In this document: piece after piece, positions 22,301-34,907 of the stretch
Numbering within the stretch: the stretch's first letter is position 1
Layout of the letters: each line of letters starts with the position of its first letter
Assembly: GCA_014218235.1 (NCBI GenBank)
Contig: CM024753.1
Coordinates: forward strand, 183,496,348-183,560,347
Direction of reading: 5' to 3'
Length of the DNA: 64,000 nucleotides
Source of the DNA: Colocasia esculenta
Taxonomy: Eukaryota > Streptophyta > Magnoliopsida > Alismatales > Araceae
Notes under the pieces: model-generated
Told to the model about the DNA's origin: nothing
Database searches by the model: none
What the model saw: only the letters and a program-made list of their open reading frames with translations
Program-made: the position numbers and the translations under genes

Positions 22301-22765
22301 GCATCGAACCTGGTGATAGGTACTCTACCTATCCTTGGCAGAGCTGCTCGTGTTTTGGTTGATCCTGGTGCTTCTTTGTGTTTTGCTTCCGAGGAGTTTT
22401 ACGAGTCTCTTACTTGTCACACACCCGAGAGGCAGTGTGACGTGATGGTCGATCTCCCGTTCGGTGACTACATGTGTTCTTTTGGTTACCTGGAGGGTGT
22501 GACAGTCGAGGTTGAGGGTCACCAGTTGCCGGCCAGGTTGTACGCGCTGCAGCTTTGCGACTTCGACGTCATCCTGGGTATGGACTGGTCGGAGGCCCAC
22601 TCAGCCGTGGTTGATTGTCAGAGGAAGACCGTTCGGTTCGAGATACCTGGAGCACCTGTTCTCTGCTTTAGAGGTATCCGGTCTACCCGTCGGCCGTTCA
22701 TTTCTTTCTGTAAGGCTCGTCGTTTGATCTGTGATGGCTACGTTGCTTACCTTGCTTTGGTTTGT
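22301..22765 (+). pseudogene. Tekay/Del protease (element D)
   Basis: Same frame as gag. The retropepsin core reads ARVLVDPGASLCFASEEFYE, with D-P-G in place of D-S/T-G, so it is probably inactive. ILGMDW and the DYMCSFGYLEGV strand follow in the expected order. The frame is lost near 22765, just before the RT N-terminus. Confidence 0.85.
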
Positions 22766-25318
22766 TCCTTGAGCCTAGCGGGTCTTCAGTTTTTGATGTG
22801 CCAGTTGTTTCTGAGTTTTCTGACGTGTTTCCGGAGGATCTACCTGGGTTTCCGCCTGAGCGAGAGGTAGAGTTCTCCATCGAGCTTTTGCCTGTTACGA
22901 TGCCTCTGTCCAAGGCACCTTATCGGATGGCCCCGGCGGAGCTGCGTGAGTTGAAGCGCCAGCTGCAAGAGTTGCTTGAGTTGGGCTTCATTCGTCCGAG
23001 CCGTTCGCCGTGGGGTGCGCCTGTTTTGTTCGTGAGGAAGAAGGATGGTAGTCTTTGTTTGTGCATCAATTATCGGCAGTTGAACCAGGTCACTGTGAAG
23101 AACAGGTACCCGTTGCCGAGAATCGATGATTTGTTTGATCAGTTGCAATCGGCCTGAGTTTTCTCGAAGATCGACTTGAGATCTGGCTACTACCAGCTGC
23201 GGATCAGAGAGTCGGATGTTGGTTTGACGGTTTTCCGTTCCAGGTACGGTCACTTTGAGTTCGTCGTGATGCCGTTTGGGCTGACGAATGCACCTGCAGC
23301 ATTCATAGATCTGATGCATAGGGTGTTCAGTGAGTACCTAGACCGCTTTGTTGTTGTTTTTGTTGATGATATTCTGGTCTACTCGGCTTCTGAAGAGGAG
23401 CACGAGGAGCATTTGAGGATCGTGCTAGAGACCCTGCGGAGTCACCGCCTTTATGCCAAGTTAGACAAGTGCGAATTTTGGCTGAAGGAGGTGCACTTCC
23501 TCGGGCACGTGATCTCAGGTTCTGGTGTGGCGGTGGATCCGGCCAAGGTTGAGGCAGTGTTGTCGTGGGAGCAGCCCACATCAGTTGCAGAGGTCTGCAG
23601 TTTTCTGGGTCTGGCAGGTTACTACCGGAGGTTCATTCAGGATTTTGCCAAGATTGCAGCACCATTGACTCGGTTGACGAGGCAGGACACCAGGTTTGTT
23701 TGGTCAGAGGACTGTGAGCAGAGTTTCTTGGAGCTGAAGACGAGGTTGACTTCAGCGCCAGTGTTGGTCTTGCCGTCGGGCACTGGTGGGTTCGTGGTTT
23801 ACACCGATGCGTCGAGGTCAGGTTTGGGTGCTGTGCTGATGCAGCATGGTGGGGTCATTGCCTATGCTTCTCGGCAGCTCAAGAAGCATGAGGAGAACTA
23901 TCCCACCCACGACTTGGAGCTAGCAGCAGTGGTATACGCTCTCAAGTTGTGGAGGCACTACCTGTATGGCGAGGCTTTTCAGCTCTTCACCGATCACCAG
24001 AGTTTGCAGTACATCTTCACCCAGAGGGATTTGAACTTGAGGCAGCGCAGGTGGATGGAGTATTTGAAGGACTACAACCTAACCCTCTCCTATCACCCAG
24101 GAAGGGCTAACGTCGTAGCCGATGCTTTGAGTAGGCGCGTGCGCTTGAGTTCGCTGATGGTCAGAGAGTGGAGGCTGTTCGAGGAGCTGTCCCAGGGAGT
24201 GTTCATTCCGTTGAGGACCAGAGACTGTGCTGTGGCGAGTAGTTTGTCAGTTCGGCCGTCACTGTTCAGGCAGGTGTTGCAGGCGCAGCGAGCAGATGCA
24301 GAGTTAGCAGACATTTTGCGGATGCCAGATGTAGAGCTCAGCGAGGTCAGATTCAGAGGCCGCTTGTACGTTCCTGAGGAGGCGCGCCAGGCGGTTTTGT
24401 CAGAGGCTCACAGATCGAGGTATGCTGTTCATCCTGGCTCCACCAAGATGTACCATTGCTTGAGGAGGTCCTTCTGGTGGCCAGGGATGAAGAGGGGCGT
24501 GGCGGAGTTCGTCGCTCGGTGCCTTACCTGTCAACAGGTGAAGGCTGAGCACCAGCGTCCTGGTGGTGAGTTGCAGCCATTGCCCATTCCTGAGTGGAAG
24601 TGGGACGACATCACCATGGACTTTGTGGTTGGGTTGCCCCGCACCCCGCAGAGGCATGATGGTATTTGGGTGATTGTGGACCGTTTGACCAAGGCAGAGC
24701 ACTTTCTTCCGATCAGGATGTCGTGGTCAGTGGACAGGTTAGCCAGGCTGTACGTGGACAGAGTTGTTTCGTTGCACGGGATCCCAGTTTCAGTCATCTC
24801 CGACAGAGATCCGAGGTTCACGTCAGGGTTTTGGTGCAGTCTTCAGAGAGCACTGGGTACAGAGTTGAAGTTCAGCACAACGTACCACCCGCAGACAGAC
24901 GGTCAGTCAGAGTGGACCATTCGAACACTGGAGGATATGCTGAGAGCGTGCTGTTTAGATTGGAGCGGCACTTGGGAGTCTCACCTTCCGATGGTAGAGT
25001 TCGCATATAACAATAATTATCACTCGAGCATCGGAATGGCGCCATACGAGGCTTTGTATGGTCGCCCGTGCAGGACCCCGCTTCACTGGTTCGAGGTTGG
25101 TGAGAGGCAGCTTTTGGGGCCAGAGTTAGTGCATCAGTGTGTAGAGACAGTCAGTTTGTTCAGGCAGAGGCTTCAGACAGCGCAGAGTCGGCAGAAGAGT
25201 TATGTGGATGTCCGCAGGAGACCGCTAGAGTTCAGCGTCGGTGACCTTGTCTTCCTGCGGGTCTCGACGACCAAAGGGGTCATGAGGTTTGGTAAGAGGG
25301 GAAAGCTCAGTCCCAGAT
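22766..25318 (+). pseudogene. pol: Tekay/Del RT-RNase H-integrase (element D), 5' part
   Basis: RT starts with PEDLPGFPPEREVEFSIELL. A TGA at 23155 sits before the KIDLRSGYYQL motif, and the catalytic box is FVDDILVYS (about 23359-23385). RNase H has YTDASRSGLGAVL near 23800 and TDHQSLQYIF. Integrase has the HHCC finger (HPGSTKMYHCLRRSFWW, CLTCQQVK) and D-D-E motifs (MDFVVGLPRT, ISDRDPRF, PQTDGQSEW). Apart from the one stop this is a long clean frame. It is cut at codon level by element E at 25319; the remainder is at 36653-36995. Confidence 0.93.
25314..25318. repeat. Target-site duplication CAGAT, left copy (element E)
   Basis: CAGAT directly before TGTTGGG at 25319, identical to 36653-36657. 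Confidence 0.95.
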
Positions 25319-25541
25319 TGTTGGGTTGAATGCAAATTCATATCATTTCCCTCCTATTTTGATGATGACAAGAGGTGTTCTTAAAGCAATTTAATTGAAA
25401 CATGTCAAAAACATCATACCTGAAATTCATGTTCAAAAAGTATTTTTCAAACCACATTTATCATTTATGGTCATGACAAATCATTTAACTAATGATATAT
25501 GTGTTTATTTTTCAGGTACAAACATTTTTATGCAAAAGATG

Positions 25542-25935
25542 AGTCGACACACCCATCAATGGTGTCGACACATCAACACAGATTCAAAGGCAAAATGTGT
25601 AAAAATGTTGAGACTGTGTCGACACATGTCAAGAGTGTGTCGACACGAGTGGTAGTTTTTCAGAAATCAAGCCTACCCAGGTCGACACACTCTCAGAGCA
25701 GGTCGACACTAGATCCCGTTTCCAGAACAGCCAGTTTGAAGAATTGGGACAGCAGGTCGACACACTCTCAGAGCAGGTCGACACTAGACCCAGTTCCCAG
25801 AACAGCCAGTTTGCAGATTCGGGACAGCAGGTCGACACACTCAAGAGCAGTCGACACGGACCTTCTTCCCAGAACAGCCTTCTACATATTCTGGACAGTG
25901 TGTCGACACTACCACCAGGGCAGGTCGACACACTA
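25542..25935. repeat. GTCGACAC box cluster in the element E 5' LTR
   Basis: Twelve copies of GTCGACA in 394 bp, several as full palindromes TGTCGACA. Two tandem units of about 76 bp (AGGTCGACACACTCTCAGAG pattern) lie at 25680 and 25756. The cluster precedes the TATA box by about 120 bp. Confidence 0.95.
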
Positions 25936-26050
25936 CGGAAACTTTTCATCCTAAAAGTTGATGGCTGCCACGTGTCCTTCTAGGGCGATCAGAATCTTCC
26001 TAGGAACGCGTGCCCTTGTACCCCAAAGGGTATCTTTGGAATCCTAAGGA

Positions 26051-26057
26051 TATAAAA
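26051..26057 (+). promoter_or_regulatory. LTR TATA box (element E, 5' LTR)
   Basis: TATAAAA, conserved at 35641-35647 in the 3' LTR; likely core promoter. Confidence 0.75.
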
Positions 26058-27062
26058 GGTCTTTTTGGCCAGCCTTCACGTGAGAAGGACCCAACTCTCT
26101 CAGAGCCTCCAAGAAGCTCCTGGCGGCCAAGAAGAGCTCGTGTCTCCTTCCCCTGCTCTCCAAGTGCTTCCAGAAGACCAATTCCCACCAATTCAAGGTG
26201 TGGGAATTGGAATTTGATTCCTGAAGACTTCTCTGAAGCATTCCAAGGAGGCAGATCCTGTAGAAGACTTCTTGGGTGAAGAATTCGAGGAAGATCCAAC
26301 TTCTCAGATTGCAGAGCATCGACTTGGACTTCAAGCTTCACAAGTTCCTTCCCAATTCAAGCTTCTACAAGGGAGTACACTGAAGAACGAAGCCTTTCAA
26401 TACAATTTACCTTTTCTTCTGTTCTTCTGAGATATCTTTTGAGATTATGCAAGTGCTTCTGCATAACTCTCTTTAGAGTTCTCAAACTTCGACTAGATCT
26501 GTTGCTAGAGGATCTTAGTCTTAAGTTGGTGTCTAGCAGTTTCAGTGTGAGCATTGTGCTCAGGGTGTTGTGAGCCGTCGAGCTCAGTTTGAGTTGTCAA
26601 GCTCAAGGTTGGTTTGAGCAGTCTTGCTCAGTGTTTCTAGAGTAGTCTTGCTCTAGAGGTTGTGTGAGTTGTATGCTCTGAAGTGTTGGAGTTGTTAGGC
26701 TCCTTTGGGTGTGTAGCCCAGTTGTGTTAGTGAAGCCTCACGGGTTGTGAGGGGTGGATGTAGGAATCACTTGGGTGATTTCCGAACCACCTAAAAAATC
26801 CTTGTGCATTTGTCTTCTGTGGTTTGATTGATTCATCCGCTAGATGCTTGCATAGGATCCGTTTTTAATTCACTTAATCAACTTGCTTCACATCTAAGTT
26901 TTTCAACTCACTCAAATCTAATCAGATCTGTAGTTTTTCACTGATAACATTGCCTCTGATTCTAAATAGTTTTCAAATTACTTAAGCTTCCGCAAAAGTG
27001 GCTAAGATCTATTCATCCCCCCCTTCTAGATCTTTTCCACACATTCATTTCGATCCTTCAAT

Positions 27063-27074
27063 TGGTATCAGAGC
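27063..27074 (+). promoter_or_regulatory. Primer-binding site (element E)
   Basis: TGGTATCAGAGC two bases after the LTR, initiator tRNA-Met type. Confidence 0.95.
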
Positions 27075-27195
27075 GGGTTTACATCGATCTGATTTGAACT
27101 GAGCAGTTTTTGTTTCTGAGTATTGAGTGTTTGATTGTTTGCTTGTTTGTTTGCTTGATTGTTTAACTCTTTCTCTGTGCATTTACTTAAGTGTC

Positions 27196-29455
27196 ATGGA
27201 CTCAAAGGGTTTCATAGCTGAGGGCCATTCCATAAATAGGCCACCATTCTTTAATGGTTTGGACTATTCTTATTGGAAGAACAGAATGCAAGTGTTTTTA
27301 AGGGCCCAAACTATGAGATCTGGAAAGTAGTTGAGGTGGGTCCCTATGAGAACCAGGGAGAAGAAGATACCTGGACAAGGGAACAGATAAGGAAAGCTAC
27401 ACTGAATTATAGTGCCATGAACATGATTCAGTGTGCTGTCCATCCCAAGGAGTATTCGAGAATCTCTATGTGCAAATCTGCCAAAGAGATGTGGGATAAA
27501 CTCGAATTACTCTATGAGGGAACATCTCAGGTCAAGGAGACCAAGGCAAATATTTTAGTTTCAGAATATGAACTCTTTATGATGAAATCTAATGAATCTA
27601 TTTCTGAAATGTTTGCCAGATTCATGGTGATAGTCAATGGACTCAAGGCTTTGGGTAAGGAGTATACTGATGCAGACTTGGTAAGAAAAATTTTGCGTTC
27701 ACTTTCTTCAATTTGGCATACCAAGGCCACTGTTATTGAAGATTCAAAAGATTTGTCCAAAATTTCTTTGGATGAATTGATTGGATCTTTAATGACATAT
27801 GAAATAAACTTAAAAAGAAATGAAGAACACATCATTAAGACCAAGCCTATGGCACTCAAAGCCTCTTCAAGCAACAAAGATAAAAATCAGGATAAGACAA
27901 GTTCTGAAGAATCTGAGTCGAATGAGGATGAGATTGCCCTCATGACCAGACAATTCAGGAAAATTTTGAAATATAGGAAAGGGAAAATGACTGGGAAAAA
28001 GAAATTTCCCTCAGGTAAGAAGAACACTTCCTCTTCCAATTTCAATAAGAATCATAAACCTGATGAAAATGTTATCTGTTACAGGTGCAACAAGCCAGGA
28101 CACATGAAGGAGAGTGTCCTGAGAACAAGAAGGAAAAGCACAAGAGATTCCAGAAATATAAGAAGCCAAAGGCCATGGTAGCCACTTGGTCTGATGAAGA
28201 TACAAGTGAGGAAGAAGAAGAGAAGAAGTCCTCAAGCTCAGAGAGTGAGGAAGTTTGCTTCATGGCCAACAGCACAGATGGAAAGGTAAATACTTCCTTT
28301 GAAGATTATAGTGTTGAAGATTGGCAGGATGTGTATGCAGAATTAGTTGAAAGATATTCTGAAATGAGAAAAGAAAATAAACACATCAAAAAGAAAATTG
28401 AAAATCTCTACCATAATCAATCTTCAAACAATAGAATCTGTGAACTGGAATCTGAAGTAACAGACTTGCTTGAAGAAAAAGAGAATCTCCTAAACCTAAT
28501 TGATGAACTGAAACTTGCCTCTCAAAAGGCCTCCCAAGAATTCAGAAACTTAAATGAAAAGCTGGAAATTGAAAAACAAGAAAAACAACAGAAAATTGAA
28601 GAAATTGAAGTTCTTAAAAACCAGCTAAAGGAAAGGGAGGAGGTTATCCAAACCTTCACAAAAGGCCAAGATAACCTAGAGGCATTGCTAGGATCCAACA
28701 TGACAACCACATCTCATGGATTAGGATTCAACAAGAAGAAACCCCAAAAAGACAAATCTGGTGAGAAAAAGGGAAAAGCACCACTAATTAATTTTGTCAA
28801 GGGTCCTAATCTGGAAAACACTGAAATCCAACAAACAGCAAACAAAACCCCAAACAAAACTCAAAACAAATCAAAAACCCAAAAATAAAAGAAGACTATC
28901 AAGTCGACACAGTCCCCTGACAGGTCGACACCAGTCCACAAGAAGAAGACTTCTGTGGCTGTTGTGTCGACACCAGTACAGGAGAGGTCGACCTGCTCAA
29001 CACCTAAAACCAAAAACAACTCAACCAAAAATTCAAATAAAAATCTGAAAAATAAGAAAAAGGGAAAAGAAATAATCCATGAAAAACCTTGGACCTTCAA
29101 GACAACACTTCAAGAAGATTGGACTAATCCTTGGAACCAATGGTATGAAAATCCCTGTTGGTATTATCCTCAATACTCTTATCCAAATTTCTGGATGTAC
29201 CAACACAATCCATGGATTCCACCTCCTCCTCTGAACTCAAATTTTCAAATGAAAAACTCCCCTCCAACCAAAAACAAAGATCTTGGTGCTTTCATTCCTA
29301 AAAGAAAGAACAAACAGAAAAAGGCTGAAAACACCAAAGTAACAAAACAAAAATCTAAAACAAATCAAATTTGGGTGAGAAAGGATTTGATATCTGTGCT
29401 AAATCATACTGATGGTCCCAACTCTGTTTGGGTACCAAAATCTTCTCTCCATTGA
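27196..29455 (+). pseudogene. gag: Copia gag (element E)
   Basis: Start ATG 27196 (MDSKGFIAEGHSINRPPFFN). A frameshift near 27295-27305 moves the capsid core to another frame (27306-28110), with SAKEMWDKLELLYEGTSQVK and LRSLSSIWHTKATVI. The zinc knuckle CYRCNKPGHMKE is broken by a second frameshift near 28105, just before its last Cys. Next come an acidic/Ser segment and a coiled coil (28310-28680). A TAA at 28886 is followed, same frame, by a basic Asn/Lys-rich tail and an aromatic segment (NPCWYYPQYSYPNFWMYQHN). GTCGACAC boxes are embedded in the coding sequence at 28903-28995. Confidence 0.88.
28903..28995. repeat. GTCGACAC boxes inside gag (element E)
   Basis: Four GTCGAC sites (28903, 28923, 28966, 28987), three followed by AC, in the reading frame that codes STQ, RSTPV, VSTPV and RSTC. 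The same box clusters in the LTRs and at 34249-34325. Confidence 0.95.
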
Positions 29456-32400
29456 TCTTTGTGCAGGAAGGTCGTGCACCCAACACCAATGTTTGGTTTC
29501 TTGATAGTGGGTGTTCACGACACATGACTGGAGATAGAGCCAAATTTTCCTGTCTAATTGAAAAGGAGGGAGGGTCAGTCACCTTTGGAGGTAAAAATAA
29601 AGGAAAGATCATTGGATCTGGTAAGGTTGGTCAAACTTCTTCAAACTCAGTAGATAATGTTTTGTTAGTTGATGGACTTGATTATAATTTGCTCAGTATC
29701 AGCCAACTATGTGACAAAGGTCACAAAGTTGTGTTTGAATCTGATTTTTGCAAAATAATTGATTCATCAACTGACAAAATCAAATTCTTTGGAAAAAGAG
29801 AAAACAATGTCTACATGATCAACCTTAATAAAAATTTTCTGAAAATCTTTGTTTTGTTGCAAATAAAGATGAAATTGCATGGACTTGGCACAAAAGACTT
29901 GGCCATGCAAGTTTCAGAACTTTGAATAAGTTGTTAAGATTGAATCTGGTTAAAGGTCTTCCTGAATCTTTTTCTAGTGTTGAAGGTCAAATTTGTGGGA
30001 TCTGTGCTAAAGGAAAACAAACTAGGAAATCCTTTAAAGCCTTCAATGAAGTACTCACATCTAAGCCACTAGAACTTCTTCACATGGACCTCTTTGGGCC
30101 AACAAGAGTTCTAAGCCTAAGTGGCAAGAGATATGGGTTTGTAATCATTGATGACTTTACTAGATTTACCTGGGTTATTTTTCTATCCCACAAAAGTGAT
30201 GCATGCCTTGAATTCAGGAATTTCTGTACCACTATCTTAACAACTTATCCATTTAAAATTAAAAACATTTTAACTGATCATGGGGGTGAATTTGATAACA
30301 CATCCTTTTCTGATCTATGTGCTGAATTGCAAATATTTCACAAGTTTTCTTCACCTAGAACTCCAGAACAAAATGGAGTTGTGGAAAGAAAGAATAGAAC
30401 TCTTGTGGAAATGGCTAGATCCATGCTCTTAGGGAGTAATCTGCCCAAATCCTTCTGGGCTGAAGCTGTTAACACAGCCAATCACATCCTAAACAGAGCC
30501 TTGGTCAGACCAAAGATTAGAAAAACCCCCTATGAATTGTTGAAAAACAAAAAGCCAACTGTTGCTTACTTCAAAACTTTTGGGTGCAAGTGTTTTGTAC
30601 ACAATAACAACAAAGAAAACCTTGACAAGTTTGATGCTAAGAGTCAGGAAGCTATCTTCCTTGGCTATTCAGAAGTGTCAAGGGCTTTCAAAGTGTACAT
30701 ATTGAAAACCAAAACTGTTGAAGAATCACCACATGTTATTTTTGATGAAAATTCCTTTTCCACTAATGATTCTAAATTTGCAGGGAAAAACAAGACAATG
30801 AAGAGGATGACCTCATTGTGGATTCTTCACCAACCGTTGAGGAGATTAACAACATTGAAGAGAACCTGAACAACAACTCACCATCTTCAAGTGGTTCAGG
30901 TAATATTGCTCCAGAAGAGGGCACTTCTCAACAGGTAATTTCTGAACCTCGTTTTCTAAGAGATCACCCATTAGACAGTGTAGTTGGCAACTTAAATGAT
31001 AGAGTTAGGACCAGATCATCCTTCTTGCAAAACATTGAAGAAGACTCACTAGCTCTAATTTCCCAAATTGAACCCAAGTCAATTGATGAAGCCTTATCCA
31101 GTTCTGATTGGATTAATGCTATGCATGATGAACTTCATCAATTTGAAAGAAATCAAGTGTGGGAATTAGTGCCTAGACCTAGTGACCAAACTGTGATTGG
31201 CACTAGATGGGTTTTCAGAAATAAATTGAATGAAGCTGGTCAAGTAATAAGAAACAAAGCTAGGCTAGTTGCAAAGGGGTATAACCAAGAATTTGGAATT
31301 GACTTTGAAGAATCTTATGCCCCTGTAGCTAGACTAGAAGCTGTGAGAATTTTCCTTGCTTTTGCATCCTCCATGAAATTCAAAGTCTTTCAAATGGATG
31401 TCAAAAGTGCATTTCTAAATGGATATATAAAGGAAAATTTTTTTGTTGAACAACCTCCTGGATTTGAAAATGAAAAATATCCTAACCATGTTTTCAAGCT
31501 TAATAAGGCACTCTATGGTCTTAAACAAGCTCCAAGAGCTTGGTATGATCGTTTAGTTCATTTTTACTTGAAAAAGGATATTCTAGAGGTAATGTTGATC
31601 AAATATTGTTCACAAAAATAGTAAAAAATCAAATAATTGTTGTCCAAATTTATGTTGATGACATAATATTTGGATCAACTAATAAAGGCCTTTGCACTGA
31701 ATTTTCAAATCAAATGAAGAATGAATTTGAAATGAGCTTAATGGGAGATTTAACATTCTTTTTGGGATTGCAGGTCAACTAAACACATGAAGGAATCTTC
31801 ATCAGTCAAACCAAATATGTCAAGGAGCTACTAAAAAGGTTTGACTTTCAGAACCTCAAACACTCAAGCACACCCATTGCAATAAATGCTAAGCTAGAAG
31901 AAGACCCATCTGGTAAGTCAGTTGATCCAAAGACCTACAGAGGTATGATTGACTCTCTGCTCTACCTTACTACTTCTAGACCTGACATTCAGTTTTGTGT
32001 GTGCTTATGTGCTAGATTCCAATCTAATCCTAAAGAAAGTCATATGCTTGCTGTGAAAAGAATTTTTAAATATCTTGTTGGAACATGTGACTTAGGAATT
32101 TGGTATCCTGCTGGTTGCAAGTTAGAATTGTTTGCCTATTGTGATGCTGATTATGCTGGGTGTAAGTTAGATAGAAAAAGCACAAGTGGCTTGTGTGTAT
32201 TTCTAGGTGGGTGCCTTATTTCTTGGGCTTCTAAGAAGCAACATTTAGTTGCTCTGTCAACAGCAGAGGCTGAGTATGTTGCTGCAGGTAGATGTGGAAC
32301 TCAGATTCTCTGGGTGAAACATCAACTTCTTGATTACAACCAAGATTTAGGGTGTGTACCCATCCTATGTGATAACACTAGTGCCATAAATTTGTCTAAA

Positions 32401-32601
32401 AACCCCATTCAGCACTCCAAAACAAAACACATTGAAATTAGGCATCATTTCTTGAGAGATGAGGTTGCAAAGAAATCTTTTGAACTCCATTTTATTGAAA
32501 CTGAAAAACAAATTGCAGACATATTCACTAAACCCCTTCCTGAAAACAGATTTTCATCATTAAGAAGAGAACTTGGTCTTTGTAAATGTCCACCTTCTTG
32601 A
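29456..32601 (+). pseudogene. pol: Copia protease-integrase-RT-RNase H (element E)
   Basis: Protease keeps WFLDSGCSRHMTG. A frameshift near 29850 precedes the integrase finger (WHKRLGHASFRTLNK, CGICAKGKQTRKSF). The D-D-E catalytic residues are kept (MDLFGPTR, LTDHGGEFDN, PEQNGVVERKNRT). Another frameshift near 30790 precedes RT (WINAMHDELHQFERNQVWEL, GTRWVFRNKLNEAGQ). One in an A run near 31573 precedes the catalytic IYVDDIIFGST. TAA at 31780 cuts the RT thumb. RNase H is complete (YCDADYAGCKLDRKSTSG, STAEAEYVAAG, CDNTSAINLSKNP) and ends IADIFTKPLP before the stop at 32599-32601. Confidence 0.93.
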
Positions 32602-32689
32602 TCTCTCTTAAGGTTTGGGTTGAGTGCTATGCATTGTCTAAGGGGAAGTTCTTTGCATTTTATAACTCCTGGCTTCCTCAAGCTACATT

Positions 32690-33150
32690 GTTCATATCTC
32701 TCTCACTTTCAATTCCATTTCCCTTTTTACAATAAATTCTCCATTTCTGATTGTGTTGAAACTTCTTGGTATATCAAATAGTGATTTGGAGAAGGACAAA
32801 TTATGCTTGTCTGGACACTTTCACTATGCGTGAGAACATATCTCCGCCAAGTACTAAGAAGTTAATATGCAATAGTTGAGGGGGAGCTTTTATTGTTCAA
32901 AGAGAATTTCTTTTCTGATTTCAAAACTTGCATAGTTTTCACTTCCATTTTCTTTTTGGCAAAGAATTCTTCAACTCTTATAGCATTGAAGTTACTTGGT
33001 ATATCAAATGGTGATTTGAAGAAGGACAAGTTAGCCTTGTCTGGACACTTTCACTATGCGTGAGAGCTTATCTCCGCCAAGTACCAAGAAATGAATATGC
33101 AATTGTTGAGGAGAAGTTCTTGTTGTCCAAGAAGAAAATCTCTTTCTGAT
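32690..33150. repeat. 230-bp direct duplication in element E
   Basis: CTGGACACTTTCACTATGCG occurs at 32811 and 33041, 230 bp apart. The flanking TTGGTATATCAAAT and TATCTCCGCCAAGTAC are also duplicated. The copies have diverged moderately. Confidence 0.85.
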
Positions 33151-34248
33151 TTCAAAAATGCATATCTTTATTTTGATGAAAAATGGTTGAAATCATCATC
33201 TCAGGGGGAGCTAGAAAATTCACAAGTCATCTTTTTGCAAAATTCAAAACCTTTCTTGCATTTCATCAATTCCCTGCATGATGTCCTCATTCTAAAGTCT
33301 AGAGTCACAAAATGAACCTTGAGTGATATATTATATTTTTTTAATCAACTTTCAACTATGTCTCTCAATCCACAGAAATTCAGATCTCTTCCTAAACTAA
33401 ATGACAATTTGTGCCTTGAACTTAAAACATTTCCTTGTTTGCAACTGATGACTGGATGTATTTGAATTCTATCTCACAAACTCTCCAAAATCTTGTAAAA
33501 TCCAACAGAGCAATGGCATCTGTGCTGAGAAACTGCACACCTTCACAATGAATGAAGTGCTATGTATGTCATGAGGCATTATTGCTAACTCTGTTCAAAG
33601 GGGATCCAAATTCAAAATAACTTCAAAATTTAAGCAATTATGTGCTATGCTTTTTGATGATGACTGAGTAACTGGAAATATTGGCGTCTACAAAACGTAT
33701 ATTTTCATGTCAAAAGGTCATCATTTACCCCTTTGAGACTTGACAATGACTAAATCTTAAGTATCCAGGGACTATGGTATGTAAAAAACACTAGTACTTG
33801 AGTGAAAGAGATTTATATCATTTGATAGTTTGTTAAAAGAACAAAAATATGAAAATTATTGGAGATTTGTTTAGAAAGAATCATCTTCCTCCTTCATCAA
33901 GTTGTTCTTTAAGTTTGTGTTTTACTTTCAACACAACTGTATTTGGTCTAGATGACTTCTTTAATTCTTGAAAATTGAGAAACATGGTAGTTTTTGGTTG
34001 ATTGTTAAATACATTATATCCCTCAATTTATCATTTTGTTGATTCAAGTCTTGGAATGCTAATATCCTGTTGGAAATTGTTTGAAACACTTAAACTGTGA
34101 TGAATTTTTGTAAAATACAACAAATGAATTTTTAAGCCTCTTAAAAATCCTTGAAATGATAATTCCTCTCCTTATTTATCATTATAAAGATGTCCCCAAA
34201 TTTCTCAAAAATTTCCTCTCAAAGATTCAAATTTCTCTCAAAGGCTGT

Positions 34249-34325
34249 GTCGACACAATCCTCTCTCGTGTCGACACACAACCCCAGTCAGGTCGACACA
34301 CCCTTCCTCATGTGTCGACACTGCC
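34249..34325. repeat. GTCGACAC box cluster near the 3' end of element E
   Basis: Four GTCGACAC boxes in 75 bp, two of them within GTGTCGACACA. Matches the LTR and gag clusters. Confidence 0.95.
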
Positions 34326-34892
34326 TTCTTGCCAGACCCTTTTCAAACCTTTCGGGTTCACCTTAAACCCTTGTTGTTCCTGCGGGGCAGTGTACCACTG
34401 CATCTCTTTTTGGGCGTCAGGTCGACCCGACGGCTTCATTTCCACTCCTTTCCGGCAAGAATTCCTCCCAATTTGTCTCTAAATCGCATCAATCCTTCAT
34501 CACCTCTCCATCTTCTACCTAATGTACATTTGTTTTGATAATGGCAAAGGGGGAGAAGAATGAATGACTTGAATGTAATATTTTGATGTAATGATCTTTT
34601 GAATGAAATGAAATGGTTGTTTTGGCTTCAATGCAAAGTATTGTGATTGTGAATGCAAATCTTTGCCTTTGTGTTTGAATACTTGTCCAATTGTTTGACT
34701 TGTGTGCACAAAATTTCTAATTTCAAGTAACACTGTATCTCACAAACACATCATCAATTGTTACTGAACAACATCAAAAGGTCCTTGACAAGTATGAACA
34801 AAAAGGAAAACAAAAATTTAAACAATCAAAAATTGCTTAAAATCACACTTCATCAAAACCACATTGGAATATGGATTTAATGTTGTCATCAT

Positions 34893-34907
34893 CAAAAAGG
34901 GAGAGAT
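34893..34907 (+). promoter_or_regulatory. Polypurine tract (element E)
   Basis: CAAAAAGGGAGAGAT directly before the TGTTGGG start of the 3' LTR. Confidence 0.85.

Larger units (their letters stand above)
25319..27060 (+). repeat. Element E 5' LTR
   Basis: 1742 bp, TGTTGGGTTGAATGC to GATCCTTCA. The U3 part holds twelve GTCGACA-containing boxes (25542-25935). A TATA box is at 26051. Confidence 0.95.
32602..34892 (+). other. Long 3' non-coding region of element E
   Basis: About 2.3 kb between pol and the PPT. No envelope-like frame or membrane protein is visible; the longest frame is 74 codons. It holds a 230-bp duplication (32690-33150) and a GTCGACAC cluster at 34249-34325. A GATGATGACAA-type string near the LTR recurs in the LTR itself. 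Confidence 0.8.

Noticed and set aside
32602..34907. Envelope-like gene after copia pol
   Set aside because: Longest frame is 74 codons, with no signal peptide, transmembrane segment or coiled coil.
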